Source of the DNA: Wenzhouxiangella sp.
Lineage (GTDB): Bacteria > Pseudomonadota > Gammaproteobacteria > Xanthomonadales > Wenzhouxiangellaceae
Assembly (NCBI GenBank): GCA_018400355.1
Contig: JAGYMV010000002.1
Location: 1 to 28,736 of the forward strand
Length of the DNA stretch: 28,736 nt
Reading direction: 5' to 3'
Made by a program: the position numbers and the translations under genes. A model generated the notes under the pieces. The model ran no database searches, was not told the DNA's origin, and worked only from the letters and a program-made list of their open reading frames with translations. Below are positions 16,492-24,788 of the stretch, piece after piece (the first letter of the stretch is position 1; each line of letters starts with the position of its first letter).

Positions 16492-17526
16492 TCAATCGAG
16501 CGCTAGGCGGGAGACCAACCAAGGAATCGAGTGATCCAGGCGCCAGTCGATGCCAGAGTGCGTTCCGTCAAACTCCTCGAAGTGATGCTCGATGCCGGCA
16601 TCAGTTAACGCCCGATGCAGTGACCGGCTCCCATAATGCATGAAATATTGATCGCGCTGCCCCACATCAATCCACAAGCCACCATCGAGCGACTTCAGGG
16701 CCTCAGCGTGCGCCGAGCAGGCCATCACCGGATCAAATGCCAGCCACTGCGCCCAGACCGAGGGAATGATTTCTGCGGTCTGCAGATCAAATGGCAATGC
16801 CAAACCCAAAGGTTGATCCGCATCCGGCGAATAGCTCGCTGCAAGGCACAGGGTCATCAGTGCGTGGAAATCAGAATGGCCTGGCCGCTTCGAGCGCCAG
16901 AATGCTTGTACAAACTTGGCCAAATCACCCTTATAGCGACTCAAGACATCGCATGTCAGGGCAAAGTCACGGGTGTACACCCGATCAAAACCGCAATCGC
17001 CCGCATGTGAAGCCACAGCCCGCCAATTCCTTGGGTAATGCATGGCCAAATGCAGCGCGCCAAACCCACCCGAGGATTTCCCAAAAACAGCCCGAGCCTC
17101 CCAGTCTGGGATGGTTTGAAAGTCTCGATCGAGTGCAGGAATCAGCTCATCAATGATGTGGTCTGCATATCGCCCCATGGCTGGCGTATTCACGTACTGG
17201 TTGCCACCCAGACTGGTATAGCAATCTGGAAACACCACGATGACCGGTGGCATGGCCTGCTCATGGATTAAGCGATCGAGCCTCTCGGGCAAGGTCTCAC
17301 CATGATTGCGCCAAGCAACCTGACCGGGGCCTGCATTGGTATAGGCAGCCAAGCTCCACAGAACTGGAAAACGCTTCTTGGATGACGAGTCGTAGCCTGG
17401 GGGCAAATACACGGGGTGGGCCCGTTTGGTGGGGTCAGACAACGGATTGTCTGCCAGTAACTTGGAATCCACAGACCAAGGCACCACAGTGCCTGATGGA
17501 TGATCTTTCCGGGGCCTCAAGGACAT
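16492..17526 (-). CDS. Putative serine esterase (esterase-D / enterochelin-esterase-like alpha/beta hydrolase)
   Basis: This 344-residue cytoplasmic protein has no signal peptide. It has an alpha/beta-hydrolase pattern of the PF00756 esterase type: RAHPVYLPPGYDSSSKKRFP near 35-54, a nucleophile elbow GKSSGGFGAL with S151 (GxSxG), and a late histidine H323 in DGTHSGIDWR. A possible acid residue lies in GLWIDVGQRDQY. It is longer than S-formylglutathione hydrolase (about 280 aa), and I do not recognise a specific substrate. It lies 6 bases after the wbpM-like gene and 14 before nfuA, so it is probably co-transcribed with them. Its place next to polysaccharide genes hints at an acyl-sugar substrate, but this is only context. 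Confidence 0.75.
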   Translation of the reverse strand: MSLRPRKDHPSGTVVPWSVDSKLLADNPLSDPTKRAHPVYLPPGYDSSSKKRFPVLWSLAAYTNAGPGQVAWRNHGETLPERLDRLIHEQAMPPVIVVFPDCYTSLGGNQYVNTPAMGRYADHIIDELIPALDRDFQTIPDWEARAVFGKSSGGFGALHLAMHYPRNWRAVASHAGDCGFDRVYTRDFALTCDVLSRYKGDLAKFVQAFWRSKRPGHSDFHALMTLCLAASYSPDADQPLGLALPFDLQTAEIIPSVWAQWLAFDPVMACSAHAEALKSLDGGLWIDVGQRDQYFMHYGSRSLHRALTDAGIEHHFEEFDGTHSGIDWRLDHSIPWLVSRLALD

Positions 17527-17532
17527 TTAAAA

Positions 17533-19422
17533 CTAGCCAACCAGTGGTATGACTTTTTGATCACGTCGGTTGGGTTGCCGAGCCATCTCTGGCACCATCT
17601 TCAACAGCAGCTCGTTCAATGCAACCGTGTCATAGCTTTGTGATGCCCGCTCTGCGGCTTGCAAATGGCCAATCAAAGCAGACAGCGAGGCCTGGTCAAG
17701 CGTGCTGCGACTCAAGAAAATCTTTTCATGCTCGGTATTGGCATGCGGCTCATGCTCATGGAAGAGCTCCTCGAACAGTTTCTCTCCAGGTCTCAATCCT
17801 GTATAGATAATTTCGATGTCCCTGCCCGGCTCCTTGCCAGCCAACCGCACCAGTTGCTCGGCCAAATAACTGATGCGAACAGGCTCACCCATGTCCAACA
17901 CAAAAACTTCACCGCCACGGCCCAATACCGCCGCCTGCAAAATCAACTGGCCAGCCTCGGCGATGGTCATGAAGTAGCGGGTGATGTCGGGATGAGTGAC
18001 CGTGACCGGACCACCCTGGCGAATTTGTTCGTTGAACAACGGGACAACGGAGCCTGTGGAGTTCAAGACATTACCAAACCGCACGGTGATGAACCGTGTC
18101 GGCGATTGTTGATTGATGTGCTGACAATACAGCTCAGCAATGCGTTTGGTCGCCCCCATGACGTTACTGGGGTTCACAGCTTTGTCTGTTGAGATCAAGA
18201 CAAAAGTCTCAACCCCATGCGCCACAGCCGCATCGGCCACGCGTTTCGTGCCCAACACATTGTTTCTGAAGGCTTCTCTGGCCTGATTTTGTAGCATCGG
18301 CAAGTGCTTATAAGCAGCGGCGTGAAAAACCACATCGGGTCTGCCCTTGCCCATGACGTTACCGATGGTGGCTGAATCGCAGATGTCGCCAAGCACCGTC
18401 TCAATGATCAGGTCTCGAAACTCACTGCGCAAACGGTAGTCGACCCGATAGAGGTTGTATTCGCAGTTGTCCAAGATCACCAAAGAGGCCGGGTCGAGTC
18501 TGGCAATCTGACGACACAGCTCAGCCCCAATTGAGCCGCCCCCACCCGTGACCAAGACACGCCGTCCAGCCAACCCAGCCCGCAGTGCATCCCAATCCAA
18601 TGACACCGGATCACGACCCAACAGATCTTCAATGGCGACCGGTTTGAGGTCATCGAACCGCGTGAGCGTGGCGCCCATTTGCTTGAGCGTTGGCAGTGTT
18701 TTGAATTCAACACCCGCCGCTTCGCAAAAAGAAACGATGCGTTGCATCTGATAATTGGTGGCCGACGGAATGGCGATCACCACCAGGTCAATAGCAGCCT
18801 CTCGACACACCCGAGACAATCGCGTCATTGGGCCCAGAACGGGCAAATCACTGACCAACTTACCACGCAATTGTTCGTCGTCATCCAAGTAGCCGACCAC
18901 GTCATACCGGCCACGACGGCGCAATTCGGGCAACAGCAATTGGCCAGAACGACCCGCCCCGAGGATCAAGGTTCGCTGAGTCACGCGCCGCTCATGAACT
19001 TCTGAGCGCATGTCTTTGAATATGCGGTAGGTCAGCCTCGGAAGGCTCAGCAACAACAATAAGATGGCTGGAAACGCCCAGACGACCAGTAGCATGACTT
19101 CAAGCGGGACGTCCAGCAACAACATCACCGCAATACCTGCTACCGCACCTAAAATGGCGGCCCGCAACAAATTGCCCAAATCAGGCAAACTCGCAAAGCG
19201 CCACACCCCGCGATATAGGCCAGCACGCCACTGCAAAAAACCTTGGATAATCAAAATCAGGTTGACTTCAACCGCTAGCTGAGGCCAATTTAGGGTGTGG
19301 TCACCGACCACCCAGATCGATAGAAGGCGGGCCCCAAGCCAAGCGACAACCAGAACAAAAAAATCATGGGCAATCACGAGCGCCCGTCGATTTAGGCTTG
19401 TTGCTGGTTTTTCCATAGCCAT
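17533..19422 (-). CDS. Membrane-bound UDP-sugar 4,6-dehydratase (WbpM/PglF/CapD family)
   Basis: From ATG 19422 this is 629 residues: about four N-terminal membrane helices, then a first Rossmann-like domain (LGAGRSGQLLL, 154-164). The second, catalytic SDR domain has TGGGGSIGAELC (292-303), LGDICD, AAAYKHLPMLQ and STDKAVNPSNVMGATKR (from 411). The active site uses Thr-Asp-Lys in place of the usual Tyr-Lys, as in PglF; WbpM uses a Met variant. The family converts UDP-GlcNAc to UDP-4-keto-6-deoxy-GlcNAc, the entry to QuiNAc, FucNAc or bacillosamine. A longer frame from GTG 19470 overlaps the upstream gene. ATG 19422 has AAGGTTAGG just before it and fits better. It follows a WbpL-type transferase by 8 bases, the typical partner. 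Confidence 0.9.
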   Translation of the reverse strand: MAMEKPATSLNRRALVIAHDFFVLVVAWLGARLLSIWVVGDHTLNWPQLAVEVNLILIIQGFLQWRAGLYRGVWRFASLPDLGNLLRAAILGAVAGIAVMLLLDVPLEVMLLVVWAFPAILLLLLSLPRLTYRIFKDMRSEVHERRVTQRTLILGAGRSGQLLLPELRRRGRYDVVGYLDDDEQLRGKLVSDLPVLGPMTRLSRVCREAAIDLVVIAIPSATNYQMQRIVSFCEAAGVEFKTLPTLKQMGATLTRFDDLKPVAIEDLLGRDPVSLDWDALRAGLAGRRVLVTGGGGSIGAELCRQIARLDPASLVILDNCEYNLYRVDYRLRSEFRDLIIETVLGDICDSATIGNVMGKGRPDVVFHAAAYKHLPMLQNQAREAFRNNVLGTKRVADAAVAHGVETFVLISTDKAVNPSNVMGATKRIAELYCQHINQQSPTRFITVRFGNVLNSTGSVVPLFNEQIRQGGPVTVTHPDITRYFMTIAEAGQLILQAAVLGRGGEVFVLDMGEPVRISYLAEQLVRLAGKEPGRDIEIIYTGLRPGEKLFEELFHEHEPHANTEHEKIFLSRSTLDQASLSALIGHLQAAERASQSYDTVALNELLLKMVPEMARQPNRRDQKVIPLVG

Positions 19423-19430
19423 CCTAACCT

Positions 19431-20468
19431 TCAAGCCCCAATTTCTAGAGTGCGCCTTTGAACGCGCCACCAGCCCAAAATTAAGGCAACAAATAACGCC
19501 ATTCCAAGCCAGGCCTCGTGCCTAGGCCACCAGAGGGCCCCCGTGACCGCTGGCAAAACAAGCCCTATGTTTAATGCCGCATACACAATCAACACTTGAG
19601 CATGACTCAAGCCCCCTGCAATCAAACGCTGAAAGGCGTGAGACGCATGCGCAGTATACCATTGCTGTCCACTTCTGATGCGCCAAAGCAATGTCGCGGT
19701 GGCGTCAACGACGAAAACAGCTGAAATCATCAGGCACACCATCAGTGAGGCTGCCCCGCTGGTGACCGCTTGGTAGGCAAAAAGCCCCACCAGACCGCCC
19801 AGCAACAATGAGCCACTGTCGCCCATAAAAAGTCGCGCCACTGGCCGATTCCAAATCAAAAAACCCGCACAGCCACCCACCAGTGCCACAGCAACAAGCG
19901 CCCATGATGGGTTGCCAGCGTGTGCAAATAATGCGGCGTAACAAGCACCCGACCAGATGCCTTGGGTGGCAGCCAAGCCATCCGCGCCATCCATAAAATT
20001 ATGCAGATTCATTAGCCACACAATGGCCACCACCCCGAGCATGGTCCACATCCAGGGGTTGTCCCAGAGCCACACACCGAGCCCAACCGTCTCAATCGGC
20101 CCCAACCACAACCAGACCGCCAAAGCCACGCCAAATTGCCCCAACAAACGATATCGAATGGGTCGGGGCCTGACGTCCTCGAGCCAACCCATCCCCGTGG
20201 CCACCACCACAAACAGCAACAGCAGCCAAATCTGGGCCCAGCTCGCCAGCGCCACCATTTGGACGATCAAAGTCACAGCGAGGCCCATTGCAATCAACAC
20301 ACCGCCCCCACGCGGTGTCGCTTGGGCATGTAATCTGCGGGCCTGATCGGGTTGATCGACGATGCCTTGGCGCTGGAGCCATTGCCCGGCCAATCCGCCA
20401 AACAACGCCACCAAAACAAAGGGCAGGAAACCACTGATCCACCACAGTGTCTGGGTGCCGTTGGTCAA
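19431..20468 (-). CDS. WbpL/WecA-type undecaprenyl-phosphate sugar-1-phosphate transferase
   Basis: This polytopic membrane protein of the MraY/WecA superfamily has about 10 helices. Motifs counted from TTG 20468 are TPRGGG near 51-56, WLED as the aspartate-rich loop, NLHNFMDGADGL near 154-165, FMGDSGSLLLG near 214, and a C-terminal HASH (274-277). It moves a sugar-1-phosphate from a UDP-sugar to undecaprenyl phosphate, starting O-antigen or similar glycan synthesis. The NFMDGADG and WYTAHASHAFQRL wording is closer to WbpL than to WecA, suggesting an N-acetylated 6-deoxyhexosamine such as FucNAc or QuiNAc. TTG 20468 lies 8 bases after GGGGAG and 5 bases after the lapB stop. A longer frame from 20564 lies inside lapB. 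Confidence 0.87.
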   Translation of the reverse strand: MTNGTQTLWWISGFLPFVLVALFGGLAGQWLQRQGIVDQPDQARRLHAQATPRGGGVLIAMGLAVTLIVQMVALASWAQIWLLLLFVVVATGMGWLEDVRPRPIRYRLLGQFGVALAVWLWLGPIETVGLGVWLWDNPWMWTMLGVVAIVWLMNLHNFMDGADGLAATQGIWSGACYAALFAHAGNPSWALVAVALVGGCAGFLIWNRPVARLFMGDSGSLLLGGLVGLFAYQAVTSGAASLMVCLMISAVFVVDATATLLWRIRSGQQWYTAHASHAFQRLIAGGLSHAQVLIVYAALNIGLVLPAVTGALWWPRHEAWLGMALFVALILGWWRVQRRTLEIGA

Positions 20469-20472
20469 AATA

Positions 20473-21681
20473 TCAGTCTCCCCAAGGACCCTGAACCAAG
20501 CGGGTGGTATCCCACTGCCGGCAGCTGGGACAGAGCCAATGGTGCTCGCTGCTGCTGAACCCACACTGTTTACAGCGATACCGCGATTGCGCTTTCCGCA
20601 GTTCGCTCATCAAACGCCCCACCAGCTCGGGGTCTACCTCAGATAGACTCATTCCATGTTCATGCAACATATGGACCAACGCTTCCAGACCAACAATGGT
20701 CACACGCTGCGCCAAACCATCCAGCAAGGTTGCCACACCCGCTTGAGGCTCGCGCTTGGCCCTTAAAGTCGCCAGCATGATCAGTGCCGCACTCATGTGG
20801 CTGGCGTTCCAAAACCCATCCAACCAAGCGATCAGTTCATCCACTCGATCCAGCTGCTCATGGGCATCCAGCATGAGCTCGCCCACCAAGACAAACGCCT
20901 CCGGGTCCGACTCGCAGGCTTTGATGTACTCAGCAATGGCGTCGGCTTGGTCGCCTTGTAGACGCGCCATGTCCCCAGCGAGCATCAATGCCCGAGCATG
21001 CCCTGGCTTATACCGCTTGGCCTGACGCAGCGCTTTTTGAGCGGCTTCGGTATCCCCCCGAGCCAGGGCTTGTTCTGCCAGTTCACAGTTGTATTGGGCC
21101 AGCAACAAACCACTCTCTTCGGGTTCTTGCACTTGCAAATGCTGGGCTTGTTCGATGGCTTTGGCCCAGTCTTTCTCCTGCTGATAGATATCCATGAGTT
21201 GACGCGTGGGTTGCACATCGCCCTGCTCACGCTCGATGAGCTCGCTAAACAAGCGCTCTGCCCGATCCAGCAAGCCCGCTTGCAGGTAATCCCGACCCAG
21301 CTCTCTCAGCGCCAGCGTGCGCTGTGCCTCATTTAAATGAGGCTGGGCAATGATGTGTTTGTGGAACCGGATCGCTTTGTCCATTTCACCGCGACGCCGA
21401 AAAAGACTGCCAAGGGCCAAATGGGTTTCGATCACGTCATGACTTGCCTGCCGACCAACGCGATAGGTGCGTGAAGACTTGCGCTCTGCCAACTGCAGAA
21501 AGATTTCGATTGCTTTATCCGGCTCTTCGTTGAGCAGGTAATTGAGGCCTTTGAAATAGTGGTTGGCCAAATGGTCTTGGCGCTTGAGCTCCCTAGACAG
21601 TTGCCATTTGCCCAATGCCCAGCCAATCCCCAAGGCCACCACCAACAACAGCAACAAAGGCAGCATTTCAAATATCGACAC
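20473..21681 (-). CDS. lapB: LapB (YciM), TPR regulator of LPS synthesis
   Basis: This 402-residue protein has an N-terminal membrane anchor (MLPLLLLLVVALGIGWALG). A long TPR-repeat array follows, from about residue 40 to 340. A C-terminal rubredoxin-like zinc ribbon has Cys370, Cys373, Cys384 and Cys387 (CKQCGF and LCPSCRQW). In the family, LapB sits on the inner membrane facing the cytoplasm. It directs LpxC to FtsH for degradation, limiting LPS synthesis, and helps gather LPS assembly enzymes. GTG 21681 has AGAGG at good spacing; the ATG at 21666 aligns with the E. coli start but has no ribosome site. It overlaps lapA by 14 bases. All four zinc ligands are intact. Confidence 0.94.
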   Translation of the reverse strand: MSIFEMLPLLLLLVVALGIGWALGKWQLSRELKRQDHLANHYFKGLNYLLNEEPDKAIEIFLQLAERKSSRTYRVGRQASHDVIETHLALGSLFRRRGEMDKAIRFHKHIIAQPHLNEAQRTLALRELGRDYLQAGLLDRAERLFSELIEREQGDVQPTRQLMDIYQQEKDWAKAIEQAQHLQVQEPEESGLLLAQYNCELAEQALARGDTEAAQKALRQAKRYKPGHARALMLAGDMARLQGDQADAIAEYIKACESDPEAFVLVGELMLDAHEQLDRVDELIAWLDGFWNASHMSAALIMLATLRAKREPQAGVATLLDGLAQRVTIVGLEALVHMLHEHGMSLSEVDPELVGRLMSELRKAQSRYRCKQCGFSSSEHHWLCPSCRQWDTTRLVQGPWGD

Positions 21682-21910
21682 GAGATGCCTCTGACCGGCG
21701 CTTGGACAAGCGCATTAGGCGTCTAAAAAGACCCCACAAGGTGGCGAGCAATATGCCTGCGATAAAACACAGCAACATAATCGCACCGAGCGGGAGTGCC
21801 CCCTTGAAAAACAAAAGATCGAAATTGACTTCTTGCGGGTTTAGGATGCCGACCACGAGACCCAAAGCCACAGCCACTGCCAGAGCAATCAGCAGCAACC
21901 AACGGAACAT
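21668..21910 (-). CDS. lapA: LapA (YciS), small inner-membrane partner of LapB
   Basis: This 80-residue DUF1049 protein has two membrane helices (about 4-22 and 40-62). Between them is the conserved turn NPQEVNFDLLFFKGALPLGAIM, split around residues 24-45, and a basic tail RRLMRLSKRR follows. In the family it is co-transcribed with lapB and modulates LPS assembly. The start ATG 21910 has AGGGG 9 bases upstream. It follows ihfB after 49 bases and overlaps lapB. Size, topology and position are all standard. Confidence 0.92.
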   Translation of the reverse strand: MFRWLLLIALAVAVALGLVVGILNPQEVNFDLLFFKGALPLGAIMLLCFIAGILLATLWGLFRRLMRLSKRRSEASRVDI

Positions 21911-21959
21911 GGATTAAAACCCCTGTTGTCGATGCAATAACAAGGACGAACTGGGACGA

Positions 21960-22247
21960 TTAGCGCCCATGAGTGTCCACGCGCTCGCGAAGGGCTTTGC
22001 CTGGTTTGAAGTGGGGCACATACTTACCCGGAAGCGCTACCGGCTCACCTGTTTTTGGGTTGCGCCCGACTCTTGGTGGACGGTGATGAAGCGCAAAGCT
22101 TCCAAACCCACGGATCTCAATGCGTTCACCATGGGCCAGAGCCGATCCGAGCTGATCGATGATGGTTCTCACGGCCAACTCAACATCAGCCAGGCTCAAA
22201 TGAGCCTGCTGAGCGGAAAGCTTTTCGATGAGCTCGGATCGTGTCAT
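21960..22247 (-). CDS. ihfB: Integration host factor beta subunit
   Basis: This 95-residue HU/IHF-fold protein starts [14 protein letters not shown] as IhfB does. It has [19 protein letters not shown] and the DNA-intercalating arm with [22 protein letters not shown] alpha-beta dimers bend DNA by more than 160 degrees and assist sigma-54 promoters, recombination and replication. HU is unlikely because of the [12 protein letters not shown] and [11 protein letters not shown] wording. The gene lies 9 bases after rpsA with AAGG before its ATG, the same arrangement as in E. coli and Pseudomonas. Confidence 0.96.
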   Translation of the reverse strand: MTRSELIEKLSAQQAHLSLADVELAVRTIIDQLGSALAHGERIEIRGFGSFALHHRPPRVGRNPKTGEPVALPGKYVPHFKPGKALRERVDTHGR

Positions 22248-22256
22248 GGAAGGCCC

Positions 22257-23930
22257 TTAGGCGTCCTTATCGAGTTGCTCTTTGAGCAAATCACCCAAAG
22301 ACGTGCCGGAACTGCTGGAGCGAGACTGATATTGATCAATCACACCGGCCAACTCATCTTCGTCTTTGGCACGAACCGACAGGCTCAGCTGGCGTGTCTT
22401 GCGATCCAACGAATAGAATTTGGCTTCAATCTCATCACCAACGGAGACAACTTTGGTCGCATCTTCCACACGCTCTGCAGACAAATCCGAGGCCTTGATA
22501 TAGCCCTGAACGCCCTCAGCGATGTTAATGACCGCACCCTTCGCATCCACAGACTCAACAGTGCCTTTCAGCAGTGAGCCTTTGGGATGTTCGGCCATGA
22601 ACGTGGCAAATGGGTCTTGGTCCATCTGCTTGATGCCCAAAGAAATCCGTTCACGCTCAGGATCAACGGCCAAAACCACTGCCTCAAGCTCTTCGCCTTT
22701 CTTGTAATCACGCGCCATGTCCTCACCTGTGTCCATCCAAGAGATGTCAGACAAGTGAATCAAACCATCGATACCGCCTTCCAAGCCAATGAAGATGCCG
22801 AAATCGGTGATGGATTTGATGGCACCAGAGACTTTGTCGCCTTTATTGTATGTGGCTGCAAAAGCTTCCCATGGGTTGGGCTGGCATTGCTTCATGCCCA
22901 ATGAGATGCGGCGGCGTTCTTCATCCACATCCAACACCATGACTTCAACTTCTTGCCCCACATGAACCACTTTGGCTGGGTTGACGTTCTTGTTGGTCCA
23001 GTCCATTTCAGAGACGTGAACCAGACCTTCCACACCGTCTTCGATTTCTACAAAGCAACCATAATCGGTGATGTTGGTGACTTTGCCGAACAAGCGAGCG
23101 GTGGGTGGGTAACGGCGATCAATATCGCTCCATGGATCTTCACCCAGCTGTTTCAAGCCAAGCGAGACACGCATGCGGTCCCGATCAAAGCGCAGCACAC
23201 GGACTTCGAGCTCCTCACCCACTTCGACAATTTCTGAGGGATGACGCACCCGCTTCCAAGCCATATCGGTGATGTGCAACAAACCATCGATACCACCCAA
23301 ATCCAAGAAAGCACCATAATCGGTGAGGTTTTTAACCACGCCTTTGATCACAGCACCTTCAGTCAGACGGTCAATCAAATCATCGCGCTCTGCCGCGTAT
23401 TCATGCTCAACCACCGCACGGCGACTGACCACTAAGTTATTGCGGCGACGGTCCAATTTAATGATCTTAAATTCGAGATCTTTTCCTTCCAGATAACCAG
23501 GGTCTCTGACAGGACGCACATCCACCAACGAGCCTGGCAAGAACGCTCTGATGGTGTCGATGTTGACGGTGAAGCCACCTTTGACCTTGCCAGAGATTTG
23601 GCCCATCACGGTCGCGCCTGCTTCCAAAGCCGACTCGAGTTCTGTCCAAACGCGCGAGCGCTTGGCTTTCTCTCGGGATAGGCGAGTTTCACCAAATCCA
23701 TCTTCGATGGCATCCAGTGCCACCTCAACCTCATCGCCAACGCTCACTTCCAAGACGCCGTCGCGGGTTTCAAATTGGGAGATAGGGACAATGCCTTCGG
23801 ATTTCAAACCTGCATTGATCACCACCGCATCGTCGCGGATTTCAACCACGCGACCAACCACAATCGATCCGGGTCGGAGTTCGCGCTCGGTTAGACTCTG
23901 TTCAAATAACTCAGCAAAAGATTCGCTCAT
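22257..23930 (-). CDS. rpsA: 30S ribosomal protein S1
   Basis: From ATG 23930 this is 557 residues, the same length as E. coli S1, with six S1/OB-fold repeats. Repeats 3-6 show the usual G-x-V-x-x-I-x-D-[FY]-G wording, for example [21 protein letters not shown] and [22 protein letters not shown], each here split by position. The start [13 protein letters not shown] matches the family. The reading frame stays open 36 codons further upstream. An ATG at 23939 has AGGA 4 bases before it and could be used instead, adding three residues. S1 binds mRNA and unfolds it at the ribosome. It lies between cmk and ihfB, after the largest gap in this strand's run. Confidence 0.97.
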   Translation of the reverse strand: MSESFAELFEQSLTERELRPGSIVVGRVVEIRDDAVVINAGLKSEGIVPISQFETRDGVLEVSVGDEVEVALDAIEDGFGETRLSREKAKRSRVWTELESALEAGATVMGQISGKVKGGFTVNIDTIRAFLPGSLVDVRPVRDPGYLEGKDLEFKIIKLDRRRNNLVVSRRAVVEHEYAAERDDLIDRLTEGAVIKGVVKNLTDYGAFLDLGGIDGLLHITDMAWKRVRHPSEIVEVGEELEVRVLRFDRDRMRVSLGLKQLGEDPWSDIDRRYPPTARLFGKVTNITDYGCFVEIEDGVEGLVHVSEMDWTNKNVNPAKVVHVGQEVEVMVLDVDEERRRISLGMKQCQPNPWEAFAATYNKGDKVSGAIKSITDFGIFIGLEGGIDGLIHLSDISWMDTGEDMARDYKKGEELEAVVLAVDPERERISLGIKQMDQDPFATFMAEHPKGSLLKGTVESVDAKGAVINIAEGVQGYIKASDLSAERVEDATKVVSVGDEIEAKFYSLDRKTRQLSLSVRAKDEDELAGVIDQYQSRSSSSGTSLGDLLKEQLDKDA

Positions 23931-24083
23931 GTGATTCATGTATTCCTGATTGGCCAGATCGACATGCCTTACTGTCTCAAAGATCGCTCGACTGGCTTTC
24001 GTCATCTGCAAAACCTGGCGGTTTCGCTCGTTTAACACCCTGCGTGGCTTGGGGCTTTAACCCGAAGACCAACAGGCCCTGTT
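23931..24083 (-). promoter_or_regulatory. rpsA leader region
   Basis: This 153-base gap between cmk and rpsA is the largest non-coding stretch of the 28736-15896 run. On the rpsA strand it contains short inverted repeats (GGGTTAAAGCCC, and AACAGGGCCTGTT right after the cmk stop) and AGGA near the start codon. In enterobacteria S1 represses its own translation by binding a structured rpsA leader, so a similar role is plausible here. I see no clear -35/-10 pair, so the promoter is not placed. Confidence 0.4.
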
Positions 24084-24788
24084 TTACTCAGATCTCTCGC
24101 TGATACCGAGCTTTGATTCGACATAAGCCTTGGCTTGGGCAATCACCTGCTCGAGGTTCATGTCAGTCGAATCAATGACTTTGGCGTCTGCTGCTGGCAC
24201 GGTCGGAGAGACTGCTCTCTCTCGATCACGCCGGTCACGCTCATCGATGTCACTGAATAAGCGGTCAAATATAACATCTTCCCCCTTTTCTTTCAACTGC
24301 TTAAAGCGTCGTGTGGCCCGCTCATGGGCGCTGGCTGTCAGGAAGATCTTGGCCACGGCATCGGGGAAAACCACTGTTCCCATGTCGCGCCCATCGGCTA
24401 TCAGCCCAGGTGGCTCCCGGAAACTGTACTGCAGATCAAGCAAAGCTCGCCTGACAGACGGAATGGCCGCGACCTTGGAAGCCATTTGGCTGACCGATTC
24501 AGTTCTTAGCTTCTCATCCACCAAGTCCCCATCAATCAACACCGCAATGCCCGAGTCACTGGATTGAAACTCCAAGTTCACCCCTTGGCAAATGTCGACC
24601 AATTGGTGCTCATCGGCGGGATCAACGCCCTGCTCAAATGCCACCAAGGCCACCGCACGATAAACAGCCCCAGAGTCCAACAAATGCCACCCCAGCGCAT
24701 CCGCCAAGGCTGCTGAGATGGCGCCCTTGCCGACACCGGATGGGCCATCAATGGTGATGACAGGGATGATTTTCGGGGGGGTATTCAT
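24084..24788 (-). CDS. cmk: Cytidylate kinase
   Basis: This 234-residue NMP kinase has the P-loop GPSGVGKG at 15-22, LDSGAVYRAVAL, the CMP-binding DGRDMGTVVFPDA, and RRFKQLKEKGEDV with the LID-like ERDRRDRERAVSP. It phosphorylates CMP and dCMP with ATP. I chose ATG 24788 because it overlaps the aroA TGA as ATGA; an in-frame ATG at 24797 would add MAG. E. coli Cmk has 227 aa. The position aroA-cmk-rpsA is widely conserved in gammaproteobacteria. Confidence 0.96.
   Translation of the reverse strand: MNTPPKIIPVITIDGPSGVGKGAISAALADALGWHLLDSGAVYRAVALVAFEQGVDPADEHQLVDICQGVNLEFQSSDSGIAVLIDGDLVDEKLRTESVSQMASKVAAIPSVRRALLDLQYSFREPPGLIADGRDMGTVVFPDAVAKIFLTASAHERATRRFKQLKEKGEDVIFDRLFSDIDERDRRDRERAVSPTVPAADAKVIDSTDMNLEQVIAQAKAYVESKLGISERSE

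Noticed and set aside
15929..16534. 201-codon open frame on the plus strand opposite nfuA
   Set aside because: NfuA on the other strand has intact CxxC and both domains; the plus-strand translation is not protein-like.
19423..19470. N-terminal extension of the wbpM-like gene from GTG 19470
   Set aside because: It lies inside the preceding gene, adds a polar segment before the membrane helices, and ATG 19422 has a better ribosome site.
21969..22577. 202-codon open frame on the plus strand across ihfB and rpsA
   Set aside because: It is antisense to two highly conserved genes and its translation shows no domain pattern.
24071..24083. Palindrome AACAGGCCCTGTT directly after the cmk stop
   Set aside because: Six-base arms around one base are expected several times by chance in 28 kb, and the loop is too small for a good terminator.
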